NCBI GenBank assembly: GCA_017545865.1
Contig: JAFWXO010000005.1
Location: forward strand, 28,281 to 92,280
Length of the DNA stretch: 64,000 nt
Source: Clostridia bacterium
GTDB taxonomy: Bacteria > Bacillota > Clostridia > Christensenellales > Borkfalkiaceae
Reading direction: 5' to 3'
This document shows positions 19,879-28,838 of this stretch, in pieces. Each line of letters opens with the position of its first letter. Within the stretch, counting starts at the first letter, position 1. A model generated the notes under the pieces. The model was not told the DNA's origin, searched no databases, and worked only from the letters and a program-made list of their open reading frames with translations. A program made the position numbers and the translations under genes.

Positions 19879-21924
19879 TTAGTCCTTGTAAGGAGTATAA
19901 GTTACGTTGTTATACGATTTTCTTGCTTCGGGAACGTCAACGTAAGTATTACCATAAATGTTAGACCAGTTAATCTTGGTGTACATATGTTTTTCAAACG
20001 TTGCGTAAAGGCCGTTTTTACGAAGGTATTCGTAACCGTTAACTGTACCGCCAACACCGAACGCGCCGGAAGAATAACCTCTCGTATACCAACCGCTTTG
20101 AGTGCGGCAGTTAATATGAAGATCCATATTACCGATAGGATAGGTGATTCTTGAACGAAGGTTACTACTAATCTTTCTAAGTTGAGAGAAGTGATATTGA
20201 TTATAGTAGTTTTCTTGTAAACCAAGTTCGTTTAAGATTGATTGATACTGAGGGTTTGCAACAACTGAGTCGTAATCGGCAAGCATTGCGGGCATAAAGT
20301 GAGTTGCCCAGTAGTCGTATGCCATGATGGGTTCAGTTGCTCTAAATTGTAACCAAAGTTTGCAGTAAGCAAGTTTGTCAGGATCAGATTCAACCTTTTT
20401 GTTAATTACGGTTTTAGAAACGCCGTTGGTACAGAAGGTATTTAAGTCGCCTTCGCCTTCAAGAACGGGTTCGTGAATATTAACGGGCATTGAAACGAAT
20501 TCAGTTCTTCTATTTACCGCGCTATCGTCAGCCATGTAAAGCTTTTGATATGCGTTAACGTCAGAACGGTTTGCTTCCATTGACCAGTGCGCCATTTCAA
20601 GAAGGAAAGCGCTCGGTTCACGGTATTCTTCATCAGAATAACCGCCGTAAAGGAAGTTGGTTTGCGCTTCGGTGTGAGAAACGTCGTTTCTTTCAGAATA
20701 GCCGAAAAATCCTTCGTCTTTAACGATTTTTAACGCTGCTTCAGCGTAGAATTTCTCTTCCATCCAAGTTGCATAGTAACCAGTTTCAGGAGTAACTATA
20801 ACCTTTTCAATAATGGGCTTTTTAATGTAGTTGATACCAGGATACAAGTTTTCGTTAGTATAACCCGTAACAACGTTGATTTCTCTACCTTCAGAGTCGA
20901 AGCAATAAACAACGTCTTCATAGTTTTCGCCTGCTAAGGACGCATACATACCTTCAAGGAAGAAGTTGCCGTGAGCATCTCTATAAGTACCGGAAACGGT
21001 GATGGGAGAAAAGAAGTTAGTTCTTGCATTTGCAGCAAATTGAGGTGAACGGATATAATCGCAAAGAGCAAGGAATTCAACTAAAGATGAAGGAATACCA
21101 TCGTCCATAGTGCCGAATTCGCCGTCAGGTCCGCAACAGATATAACCTTCTTCCCAAACTTCTTCTCTAGCGCAAGTGTAACCGTTTTGACCATTGTCTT
21201 GCGCTTTACCACCGGAAACACCGTATTTACCTTGACCATCGCCATCGTAATCAGAGAAGTACAAAGTGATACCAAACTTGTTACTATCGTATCTTGCGTT
21301 AACACCTGCGCCGATATAAGAATCGTATTCAGCGCACTTAGTAGCGTATTCAGGATCGGAATATAAGAAAGCAGCAGCGATATATAAGCACTCTCTTTCC
21401 CACATTTCAGTATCGATAGAATAACTTGGGAAGTTGGTATAATAAGGCATTGCATACCATCTATCGCCTGCAACGTTAGTAAATTGAGATCTAAGATTTT
21501 CAGGTGTTTTATCAACGATGCTTTGGTCTTCACCGGGGATTTCAGCGGTTACAATATCGGTAATATCAACGATGTAAGACATCATTTCAAGAGTGCCACC
21601 AGAACGAGTTGATTCAATAATATCGCCACCGTGAGTGGGGATTGCAGCGGGAGTCGTTGGAACGTCTGACTCGATAATGGTTAACTTACAACCGTTATAT
21701 TTACCGATCTTTTGGTTACCCCACTCCGGGCTTTCGTTAAAGTAGTTCATAAGGGTTTGAAGGTGATCAGTACCTGCGCCACCGCCCCAGCCCTTTGGAA
21801 CGTTAATTACTACTTTGTTATCAGCGGTAACGTTCAAGTCATCGCCTTCATCACCGCCACCACCGCAAGCAACGGAGAAGAGCGAGATCATAAGACAAAG
21901 TAACATTGATAAAAACTTCTTCAT
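19879..21924 (-). CDS. Orphan extracellular solute-binding lipoprotein
   Basis: A 681-residue secreted lipoprotein. The signal peptide MKKFLSMLLCLMISLFSVAC ends in a lipobox with Cys20, followed by a Gly/Asp-rich linker. The body resembles family 1 sugar-binding proteins of ABC importers. Inserted loops such as DYDGDGQGKYG and CGPDGEFGTMDDG look like EF-hand or thrombospondin-type calcium loops. No permease or ATPase gene is adjacent, so it must work with a transporter encoded elsewhere or have another role. Confidence 0.75.
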   Translation of the reverse strand: MKKFLSMLLCLMISLFSVACGGGGDEGDDLNVTADNKVVINVPKGWGGGAGTDHLQTLMNYFNESPEWGNQKIGKYNGCKLTIIESDVPTTPAAIPTHGGDIIESTRSGGTLEMMSYIVDITDIVTAEIPGEDQSIVDKTPENLRSQFTNVAGDRWYAMPYYTNFPSYSIDTEMWERECLYIAAAFLYSDPEYATKCAEYDSYIGAGVNARYDSNKFGITLYFSDYDGDGQGKYGVSGGKAQDNGQNGYTCAREEVWEEGYICCGPDGEFGTMDDGIPSSLVEFLALCDYIRSPQFAANARTNFFSPITVSGTYRDAHGNFFLEGMYASLAGENYEDVVYCFDSEGREINVVTGYTNENLYPGINYIKKPIIEKVIVTPETGYYATWMEEKFYAEAALKIVKDEGFFGYSERNDVSHTEAQTNFLYGGYSDEEYREPSAFLLEMAHWSMEANRSDVNAYQKLYMADDSAVNRRTEFVSMPVNIHEPVLEGEGDLNTFCTNGVSKTVINKKVESDPDKLAYCKLWLQFRATEPIMAYDYWATHFMPAMLADYDSVVANPQYQSILNELGLQENYYNQYHFSQLRKISSNLRSRITYPIGNMDLHINCRTQSGWYTRGYSSGAFGVGGTVNGYEYLRKNGLYATFEKHMYTKINWSNIYGNTYVDVPEARKSYNNVTYTPYKD

Positions 21925-22172
21925 AATAATTCTCCTATGGAATTTATTTAGCGCTAAGAGTATTCCCCAAGCGAAAGTTTACAACAAAATTTTAACAATA
22001 AACGGCATTTTTGAAAAATGAAAATTTAAGCCGTTGTTATGAAAAGTGTTTAAAACGCTAATCGGTATGCAATATGCATTTTTTTACACTATCCATTTAA
22101 TATTTTATCATAAATAGTTTAAATGTATTTAGACTATTGTAAAAAGTTTTTGTAAAATCGTAAACAATTTTA

Positions 22173-23705
22173 TTAAATTGTGAGGTTTTTTGATTTAGCA
22201 AGTTTATGAAGTTCAATAAAAGCTTCAGCAGTTGCAAAGGCATCGCTAAGCGCTCTATGGTGGCGGAATTCAATATTAAAGTGGGCGCAAACGGTGTTTA
22301 ACTTATGGTTTGGAAGCGACGGAATAACTTTTCTTGATATAATCAAGGTATCTTCATACTCGTTTTCCAAGTAGTATCCAAGGTCTTTACCTGCGTTTTT
22401 TAAGAATCGGTAGTCAAAGTCAGCGTTGTGAGCAACGAAGATTGCATTTCCTAAGAACTTGATAAAGTCGGGATAAACTTCTTGAATTTTGGGTTGACCA
22501 ACGAGCATTTCATCGGTAATTCCCGTAAGTTCAATAATTTTTTTAGAAAGCATAACTTCGGGATCGATAAGCGTTTGAAAACTTTCAATAATAACTCCGT
22601 TTTTAATCCTAACCGCGCCGATTTCAGTTATCTTATCGCTTGCAACGTCAGTTCCCGTGGTTTCGATATCAACAACCACGAATTCCTTTCCTAAAAGAGT
22701 TTCGGGAAGTTTCGTTCCTACGGTGAAAAAGTCTTCTTGCTTAGAAGTTTCACACGGGGTTGGGAAAGCGAAAGTATACTTTTCGGGCGGTTTTTTGCTC
22801 GGTTTTTTCATAGGAACGTAACCGCTTGGGAATTCGCAAAAATGGTAGCCTTTAATTAAGAAACTCGGTCTACCGCCAAAAACTTCCATTTCGCCACGAA
22901 CGATAACAACGCTACCCACTTGCAACTTTTCAAGTTTTGAAAGTTTGTTTTTATCGGTAGTGAAATAACTGCCTGAAATCTTTCCGCTCTTATCGTCAAG
23001 CGTGATTCTATAATAAGTATTACCTTTCTTACTTTGGCGTTCTTCCTTTTCAATAACAGTGCCTGCAAAATAGCACTTGCCTAAAAGTTCTTCCCCGTCG
23101 GCTATGTAGGTTGCGGTATCATAAATCTCGTCGTCTGAATACCTAACAACGTCACACATCTTTACGGTTCTTAACTGAAGGTCGGATAAATCTTCTTCTT
23201 TAACGCTCATATCTTCATAAACGGGCTTTTCTTCATCTTTAGATGAAACCCTAAGTTCGCCATCGAACACGTTTGAATATTCACGCTCTAAAGCCGATTT
23301 TATTCCATTTAAAACGTCAGTGCGTTCAAGGTATTCTAAAACGCTATCTAACACGTTTATAACGTAAACGATTTTCTTACCACCGCTGATTATTGAAACG
23401 GAATTTTCGTTTATGGCGTGCGCAACTGAAAAAGCGTGAGTTTGAAGGTAATTATATATCGCCCTTTTAGCAATCTCACAGTCAGCAAAAGACTTTTGGC
23501 AGTTAATTTCTACCAAAAGCCCCGAAAGTTCCTTTTCAAAAGACGATTTAATAAAGTCAATATCTTCTTTTGAAACGGTAACGTCACTTATTAAATTTAC
23601 TTTTACTTTTCCGCTTTCGTATTCCGCGCATTTTAGGCGCATATCGCCAAGCGACGGCGAAAAACTTTTAAGCGTTTCAATGAGTTGATCACAAGGACTT
23701 CGCAA
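22173..23705 (-). CDS. PolC-derived exonuclease without PHP and polymerase domains
   Basis: A 510-residue protein. Residues about 1-200 resemble the N-terminal region of Gram-positive PolC, about 205-295 an OB fold, and 341-505 a DEDD 3'-5' exonuclease with intact DIETTG (Asp346, Glu348), HNADFD and HRALSD. The PHP segment that interrupts PolC is absent between OB and exonuclease (only a Pro/Lys-rich 45-residue linker) and the reading frame ends right after the exonuclease. Starts at TTG 23705, overlapping ispG by 17 bp; an ATG at residue 22 is an alternative. Adjacent ispG is the usual neighbour of polC. Confidence 0.75.
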   Translation of the reverse strand: MRSPCDQLIETLKSFSPSLGDMRLKCAEYESGKVKVNLISDVTVSKEDIDFIKSSFEKELSGLLVEINCQKSFADCEIAKRAIYNYLQTHAFSVAHAINENSVSIISGGKKIVYVINVLDSVLEYLERTDVLNGIKSALEREYSNVFDGELRVSSKDEEKPVYEDMSVKEEDLSDLQLRTVKMCDVVRYSDDEIYDTATYIADGEELLGKCYFAGTVIEKEERQSKKGNTYYRITLDDKSGKISGSYFTTDKNKLSKLEKLQVGSVVIVRGEMEVFGGRPSFLIKGYHFCEFPSGYVPMKKPSKKPPEKYTFAFPTPCETSKQEDFFTVGTKLPETLLGKEFVVVDIETTGTDVASDKITEIGAVRIKNGVIIESFQTLIDPEVMLSKKIIELTGITDEMLVGQPKIQEVYPDFIKFLGNAIFVAHNADFDYRFLKNAGKDLGYYLENEYEDTLIISRKVIPSLPNHKLNTVCAHFNIEFRHHRALSDAFATAEAFIELHKLAKSKNLTI

Positions 23706-24729
23706 TTTCTTCTATCTCTCTTATAAATTCTTTTTCTGCGCCACAAAACGCAACTTTTTTGTAAACTTCGCCCTTTTTGAAGATTACACAGTAATCTTTA
23801 GAGCCAGCAATTCCTATATCGCAATCTTTGGCTTCGCCCGGGCCGTTAACAACGCAACCCATAACCGCCACCTTAAGCGGAACGTTTAGGTTTGCCGTTA
23901 AATTTTCAACTTTTAAAGCAAGGCCTGCGCTATCCCACTCCGTTCTACCGCAAGTTGGGCAAGCGATAACTTCAACGTAATTTTTATCAAGCCCACACGC
24001 CCTTATTATCTTTTTGGCAATAAGCGGTTCGGGGAGCGGATCGCCTGCTAAACTTACCCTTATGGTATCGCCTATCCCATCAAGAAGTAACGCGCCTATG
24101 CCTGCGCTTGACTTGATAATTCCACTCTCGTAAGTGCCAGCCTCCGTCACGCCTAAGTGAAGGGGGTAATCTGTTTTTGACTTTAAGTATCTATACGCTT
24201 TTACGGTGAGCGGAACTGACGACGCTTTTGCCGATATAACTATATTTGAAACGCCGTATTTTTCAAGCGCGTAAACGTTTTTTAACGCGCTTTCAACGAG
24301 GGAAATTTCGTTCTTGCCGTACTTTGATAAAAATTCCTTTTCAATACTACCCGTGTTAGAGCCAACGCGAACGGGAATATCGTGCGCCTTTAAACAGTCC
24401 GCCACCCTTTTGATATTTTCTTCACTGCCGATATTGCCGGGGTTTATGCGAACTTTATCCGCGCCGTTTTCAATAGAACTTATAGCGAGTTTATAATCAA
24501 AATGAATATCGCAAACGATGGGAACGCTAACCTTTTCTTTTAAAGATTTGATGGAAAGCGCGTCCCTTTCGTCTTTCACGGCAACGCGAACGATATCGCA
24601 ACCGTTTCGCTGTAAAGCGTTAATTTGTTCGGCAACGAGTTCAACGTTTTCCGTTTTTATATTCGCCATTGATTGAACGGCAATTTTATTACCGCCACCT
24701 ATCAAGGTGTTACCTATCTTTACTATCAT
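23689..24729 (-). CDS. ispG: 4-hydroxy-3-methylbut-2-enyl diphosphate synthase
   Basis: A 346-residue IspG/GcpE of the non-mevalonate isoprenoid pathway. The barrel part has MANIKTENVE and RINPGNIGS; iron-sulfur Cys ligands are in ACPTCGRTEWD and VMGCVVNGPGEAKDCDIGIAG. It reduces MEcPP to HMBPP. It overlaps coaX by 4 bp. Confidence 0.96.
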   Translation of the reverse strand: MIVKIGNTLIGGGNKIAVQSMANIKTENVELVAEQINALQRNGCDIVRVAVKDERDALSIKSLKEKVSVPIVCDIHFDYKLAISSIENGADKVRINPGNIGSEENIKRVADCLKAHDIPVRVGSNTGSIEKEFLSKYGKNEISLVESALKNVYALEKYGVSNIVISAKASSVPLTVKAYRYLKSKTDYPLHLGVTEAGTYESGIIKSSAGIGALLLDGIGDTIRVSLAGDPLPEPLIAKKIIRACGLDKNYVEVIACPTCGRTEWDSAGLALKVENLTANLNVPLKVAVMGCVVNGPGEAKDCDIGIAGSKDYCVIFKKGEVYKKVAFCGAEKEFIREIEEIAKSL

Positions 24730-25499
24730 GCGTTCATTTCGTATAACTTTTTAAGACCTTCTAAGGTTAAAAGCCTATCAATTTTAGTGATGCAAGAAAC
24801 TTCTTTTGCAATAATTTCACCCATACCGCCCGTTGCAACAACGGTTATAGTTTCAACGCCGAGTTCGGCTTTAATTTTTCTAACGATATTTTCAACTAAG
24901 CCAGCAACGCCGAAAATAATACCTGCGCGCATAGCGTCCTTAGTGTTTTTGGGAATAGCGCTCTTTGGCGCTTCAAGTTCAATCATAGGAAGTTGAGCGG
25001 TGTTAGATACTAAACCTTCAAGCGAAGTTTTAATACCCGGCGCTATAACAACGCCGATAAGTTCGCCCTTTCCAGTCAACACGTCAAAGGTGGTTGCCGT
25101 GCCAAAGTCGATAACTATCATAGGCTTGCCGTTACCGTATTTCGTGAACGCGCCCACGCAGTTTGCGATAATATCCGCGCCAACTTCTTTAGGGTTATCA
25201 GCCTTAACGTTAAGCCCAGTCTTTATCCCTGCGCCAACAACTTTTGGCGTTACGCCGAAGAAATATTCGCACATGTGGCTTATCGTATAGTTAAGCGAAG
25301 GGATAACGGAACTCATAATAATGCCCGTTATATCCTTTCTATCAATCTCTTTGCTTTGCAAAAGGTTCATAAGCGTTGCGCCGTATTCATCAGCCGTTCT
25401 ACTGTGGCGGGAAGAAACTCTGAACGAGCCTTTTATCTCGCTACCGTCCCAAACGGCGTATTTAATGTTGGCATTGCCAACGTCAATACATAAAATCAT
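24726..25499 (-). CDS. coaX: Type III pantothenate kinase
   Basis: A 257-residue ASKHA-fold kinase. Signatures are MILCIDVGNANIKYAVWDG at the N-terminus, MIVIDFGTATTFDVL, GVVIAPGIKTSLEGL and VVATGGMGEIIA. It makes 4'-phosphopantothenate for CoA. It follows an ECF transporter gene by 5 bases, so uptake and phosphorylation of the vitamin are probably coexpressed. Confidence 0.94.
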   Translation of the reverse strand: MILCIDVGNANIKYAVWDGSEIKGSFRVSSRHSRTADEYGATLMNLLQSKEIDRKDITGIIMSSVIPSLNYTISHMCEYFFGVTPKVVGAGIKTGLNVKADNPKEVGADIIANCVGAFTKYGNGKPMIVIDFGTATTFDVLTGKGELIGVVIAPGIKTSLEGLVSNTAQLPMIELEAPKSAIPKNTKDAMRAGIIFGVAGLVENIVRKIKAELGVETITVVATGGMGEIIAKEVSCITKIDRLLTLEGLKKLYEMNA

Positions 25500-25504
25500 A
25501 ATTT

Positions 25505-26095
25505 TTACCTTTTAATAATTTTGATAATTCTGTTTATCGCAGGAGCGAAAACCATATTGATTGCAAGTTCGATAAAGAAGTTGAAAGTTACGAGCCCAAC
25601 GAGAATAAACACGAGCAAGTTTTGCCCGCTTACTGCCGATAAGGTGTGAACGGAATCAAACATGAACAAGCAACCAACGATAAATAAACCCGTGTTTACT
25701 ATCGGAACGATTGCCGACGCAACGAATACCGCTACTATCGGTTGCTTCTTTTTAAGAAGGGTATAACTCAACCCACCAAGATAGCCTGCAACTGAACTTT
25801 TAACCAAGCAAGTAAGCGTTGTAACAACGGGGTCGTTAGCCCAAATAAGAGTGTAAAAGGGGCTACCGCCAAGCATAACTTGAATCAAAACCACCACACC
25901 GCACGCTAAACCTAAAATAAGCCCTGCAACGCTACCGAATAAAATACCGCCAAGCACTATCGGGATAAGCGTGAAGTTAAGCGTTACAGCGCCGATGGTG
26001 ATTGAACCGAGCGCCACTTGCAAAACTACTACCAACGCAAGTAAAACTGCTATGCCCGTGATTTGCTTTGCGGTAAAGTCTAATCTCTTTTCCAT
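25505..26095 (-). CDS. ECF transporter S component, probably pantothenate
   Basis: A 196-residue membrane protein with about six helices, of the BioY/PanT/FolT class of substrate-capture subunits. The N-terminal Ala/Val-rich helix contains the AxxxA-type motif region used for docking to EcfT. The ATG at 26095 has ggagg upstream. Pantothenate is inferred only from coaX directly downstream. Confidence 0.75.
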   Translation of the reverse strand: MEKRLDFTAKQITGIAVLLALVVVLQVALGSITIGAVTLNFTLIPIVLGGILFGSVAGLILGLACGVVVLIQVMLGGSPFYTLIWANDPVVTTLTCLVKSSVAGYLGGLSYTLLKKKQPIVAVFVASAIVPIVNTGLFIVGCLFMFDSVHTLSAVSGQNLLVFILVGLVTFNFFIELAINMVFAPAINRIIKIIKR

Positions 26096-26179
26096 AAATG
26101 CCTCCAATCGAGTTCCTAAAGGATACCCGTAAGAAAAAATAAAAAACAATAAAGTCAAGCCCGAAAAGGTGCTTGCTAT

Positions 26180-26197
26180 AATTATGTTAACATAATT
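26180..26197. promoter_or_regulatory. 18-bp perfect palindrome upstream of the ECF gene
   Basis: aattatgttaacataatt reads the same on both strands. It lies about 85 bases upstream of the ECF-coaX operon and about 95 bases upstream of the Cys-rich gene on the other strand, so it is a candidate operator in a divergent promoter region. Confidence 0.4.
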
Positions 26198-26292
26198 TTA
26201 AAAAAAACACAACTAACGCGTAACAATTTTTATATTTTTTTAATACTATGTAGTGATAGCGATACTGCTAAATATATTTTGGAGTGAAAACT

Positions 26293-26505
26293 ATGAACAA
26301 TTTCTTTGGCTTAGGCAGTGATAACTGCTGTTTATACATACTTATACTTTTACTCGTTCTCTGCTCTTGCGGTAACGGTTGCTTAAACGGTATTTTAGAT
26401 AAGATTTGCAACTGCGGTTGCTTACTTCCTATCTTGCTCGTTTTACTTTGTTGCTGTAACAAAGGCGGATGCGGTAAACCTTACGGTATAGGTTGTTGCA
26501 AATAA
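26293..26505 (+). CDS. Small Cys-rich membrane protein
   Basis: A 70-residue protein beginning MNNFFGLGSDNCC. One or two Leu/Cys-rich hydrophobic stretches alternate with Cys/Gly motifs (CSCGNGC, CNCGC, LCCC, GGCG, GCCK); it has 17 cysteines. Similar short proteins occur in Clostridia without known function. Start chosen at the ATG with ggagtg upstream. Metal binding or cross-linking is an inference. Confidence 0.7.
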   Translation: MNNFFGLGSDNCCLYILILLLVLCSCGNGCLNGILDKICNCGCLLPILLVLLCCCNKGGCGKPYGIGCCK

Positions 26506-26518
26506 AACTAAATAAAAA

Positions 26519-26550
26519 ACACGGCGGATACATTTCCGCCGTTTTCATTT
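26519..26550. terminator. Bidirectional terminator
   Basis: Hairpin acggcgga / tccgccgt with a T-run on the plus strand and A-rich flank giving a T-run on the minus strand. It lies between the converging Cys-rich gene and arsR-type gene. Confidence 0.8.
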
Positions 26551-26557
26551 TTTTGAT

Positions 26558-26905
26558 TTAATGGCCTAAAAATTCCACGCCTTTTAACAACACTTCGTTA
26601 ACCACGTCGTTCTTTAAAGAATACAGAATAATTTTTCCTACTCTACGGTACTTTACCGCGCCTATATCTCTAAGCGTTTTTAACTGGTGTGAAACGGTGG
26701 TTTGATTAAAACCTAAAAGAGTTGATAGGTCGGTTACGCACATCTCAGAGATTGCAAGCGCCGATATCATTTTTATTCGAGTTAGGTCTGAAAACAAACT
26801 AAAAAAACTTACTAATTCTTCAAGTATTTCGTCTGACGGGATATAGTTTTCAACGAGCCCCGCCGTTCTTTTATCTAAGAGTAAAACGGACTTTGCATTT
26901 ACCAT
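26558..26905 (-). CDS. ArsR-family transcriptional regulator
   Basis: A 115-residue winged-helix repressor (SLFSDLTRIKMISAL, DLSTLLGFNQTTVSHQLKTLRDIGAVKYRRVGKIILYSL). The alpha-3 position where metal sensors carry CxC has only one Cys (EMCVTDL), so a classic arsenic or cadmium site is incomplete. Site gggggaac precedes the ATG; TTGACA at 26965-26960 on the minus strand is a likely -35. It lies between two small Cys-rich genes. Confidence 0.88.
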   Translation of the reverse strand: MVNAKSVLLLDKRTAGLVENYIPSDEILEELVSFFSLFSDLTRIKMISALAISEMCVTDLSTLLGFNQTTVSHQLKTLRDIGAVKYRRVGKIILYSLKNDVVNEVLLKGVEFLGH

Positions 26906-27033
26906 TACCGTTCCCCCTTTAAAATTTTATATATTTATGGTAACTAACGATGGAAAATATGTCAACTTTAACATACTAACGGAAAAAGTCGCATATTGTA
27001 ATAATATAAAAATTTTTGTAAAAGGAGTAAATT

Positions 27034-27174
27034 ATGAACACTACCAACCTAGTTTTTTTAGGTCTTTTATTTTTACTTACCACTAATTCGACGATATCGT
27101 CAACCCAAGCGCTACTGCTTCTTACTCTCTTAACTACTACTTCTTGCGGTTGCAACTGTAATTCGTCGAATTAA
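27034..27174 (+). CDS. Small hydrophobic protein with CGCNC tail
   Basis: A 46-residue peptide starting MNTTNLVFLG with a hydrophobic, Thr/Leu-rich body and a C-terminal CGCNCNSSN. A strong site (aaaggag) lies seven bases before the ATG. It is the second small Cys-motif protein around the ArsR gene and is unlike it in the rest of the sequence. Function unknown. Confidence 0.6.
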   Translation: MNTTNLVFLGLLFLLTTNSTISSTQALLLLTLLTTTSCGCNCNSSN

Positions 27175-27227
27175 ATACTTGCAAAACGAAAATCCATAGT
27201 GTATACTTTTAAAAAAGGAGTTGCGCT

Positions 27228-28016
27228 ATGGATTTTGAAATTATTGACTTTCACACTCACCCATATAAAAATGTGCTACAATGCACTTGTATTCATCAAT
27301 CTGCAATCAAAATTTCCATTGATGAAACGTTAAAAGTTATGGATAATAGCGGTGTTTCACTCTTTTGCGGTTCGGTTATAACTCGCGAACTACCAAAAAC
27401 CCCAGAAGAAGCGTGGGAAATTTTAAAAGGTTATAATAAAGACGCTTTAATACTCGCAGATTATTATAAAGGAAGATATTTGCCCGGTATTCACGTTCAC
27501 CCTTATTTTGCAAAAGAATCAATAAGCGAAATTGAAAAATACCAAAATCATGGCGTTAAAATTATCGGCGAACTCGTGCCGTGGAGATATTGTCATAATA
27601 ATCTTTATTGCACGGGCGGTATGGATGAAATACTTGATTTTGCTTCTTCTAAAAAGATGGTTTTAAGTATTCACCCAACCGCGCCTGACGATATGGACAA
27701 ACTTTGTGAAAACCACCCCAATTTAATTATCGTTGGCGCGCACCCAGGCGAAGGAGAACAGTTTGAACGCCACGTTTTAAGAGCGAAAAAATATAAAAAT
27801 TATTACGTTGACTTATCGGGAAGCGGAATTCATCGCTACGGCGCAACTAAGCGTTTAATTGATGAAATAGGCGTTGATAAGGTGATTTTCGGCTCGGATT
27901 ATGCTATTGCAAACCTTCAAATGTACGTTGACGGCGTTTTAAACGATCACCTTTTAACAGCGGAAGAAAAACGCTTAATCTTTGCAGATAACGCAAAAAG
28001 GATACTTGATATTTGA
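27228..28016 (+). CDS. Amidohydrolase-family protein, copy 1
   Basis: A 262-residue metal-dependent hydrolase of the amidohydrolase 2 / TIM-barrel type. Metal ligand motifs: IDFHTHPY at the N-terminus, VGAHPGEGE and FGSDYAI. The next gene is a close paralogue, arranged head to tail with a TGA/TTG overlap. Substrate unknown; family members decarboxylate or hydrolyse small molecules. Confidence 0.8.
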   Translation: MDFEIIDFHTHPYKNVLQCTCIHQSAIKISIDETLKVMDNSGVSLFCGSVITRELPKTPEEAWEILKGYNKDALILADYYKGRYLPGIHVHPYFAKESISEIEKYQNHGVKIIGELVPWRYCHNNLYCTGGMDEILDFASSKKMVLSIHPTAPDDMDKLCENHPNLIIVGAHPGEGEQFERHVLRAKKYKNYYVDLSGSGIHRYGATKRLIDEIGVDKVIFGSDYAIANLQMYVDGVLNDHLLTAEEKRLIFADNAKRILDI

Positions 28017-28804
28017 TTATGGAATACGAAATTATTGACTTTCACACCCACCCATATTACGATGAAAACGATTGCATTTGCATCCACCCAACTTCTATTA
28101 AACGTTCGCCAAGCGAATTTTTAAGCGATATAAAAAGAGCGGGCGTTTCAAAATTTTGCGGTTCGGTTATAACCCTTAATAAAAAAGATGAAAATCAATC
28201 GTGGTGGGATATTATTAAAAAACTCAACGACGATGCTCTTGAACTTAAAAAACTCTACGGCAACGCTTTTATCCCCGGTTGCACTATTCACCCAGATTTC
28301 GTTGCGGAATCTAAAAGGGAAATCGATAGGTTTAAAGCAAACGGAATTAACCTTATAGGCGAACTCGTTTGGTATATTCAAGGCTATAATTCATACTGCT
28401 CGGAAAATATGAAGGAAATTTTAGATTACGCAAGCGAGCAAGATATGATTTTATCCGTTCACTTAACTAATAACGACGATATGGATTTGCTTTGTGAAAG
28501 CCACCCAAACTTAAAAATAGTTTGCGCTCACCCTTGCGAAGGGGAATTGTTTGAACGCCATATTTTAAGGGCTAAAAAGAATAAAAATTACTATCTTGAC
28601 CTTTCGGGTGGCGGAATTTACCGCTACGGTATGACGAGAAGGCTTATTGACGAGATAGGAATTGATAAAATTCTTTTCGGCTCGGACTACCCTATTTGCA
28701 ATCTTCAAATGTACGTTGACGGGGTTAGAAACGACCATCTTTTAAGTAACGAAGAAAAACGCTTAATCTTAGCCGAAAACGCTAAACGAATTTTAAAAAT
28801 ATAA
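28013..28804 (+). CDS. Amidohydrolase-family protein, copy 2
   Basis: A paralogue of the preceding gene: IDFHTHPYYD, VCAHPCEGE and FGSDYPICNLQMYVDGV match in order and the C-terminal 80 residues are nearly the same. A TTG at 28013 overlaps the upstream stop, with aagga about ten bases before it; an ATG at 28019 is the alternative. Together they look like a local duplication. Confidence 0.8.
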   Translation: MIMEYEIIDFHTHPYYDENDCICIHPTSIKRSPSEFLSDIKRAGVSKFCGSVITLNKKDENQSWWDIIKKLNDDALELKKLYGNAFIPGCTIHPDFVAESKREIDRFKANGINLIGELVWYIQGYNSYCSENMKEILDYASEQDMILSVHLTNNDDMDLLCESHPNLKIVCAHPCEGELFERHILRAKKNKNYYLDLSGGGIYRYGMTRRLIDEIGIDKILFGSDYPICNLQMYVDGVRNDHLLSNEEKRLILAENAKRILKI

Positions 28805-28806
28805 AA

Positions 28807-28838
28807 TGAAAAAGACGCTTTGACGCGTCTTTTTTTAT
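28807..28838. terminator. Bidirectional terminator
   Basis: Hairpin aaagacgc / gcgtcttt with T-run on the plus strand, between the amidohydrolase pair and the converging M16 peptidase gene. Confidence 0.8.

Noticed and set aside
26096-26180. Riboswitch in the leader of the ECF-coaX operon
   Set aside because: No conserved core of TPP, FMN, cobalamin or other vitamin riboswitches could be recognised, and the leader is short.
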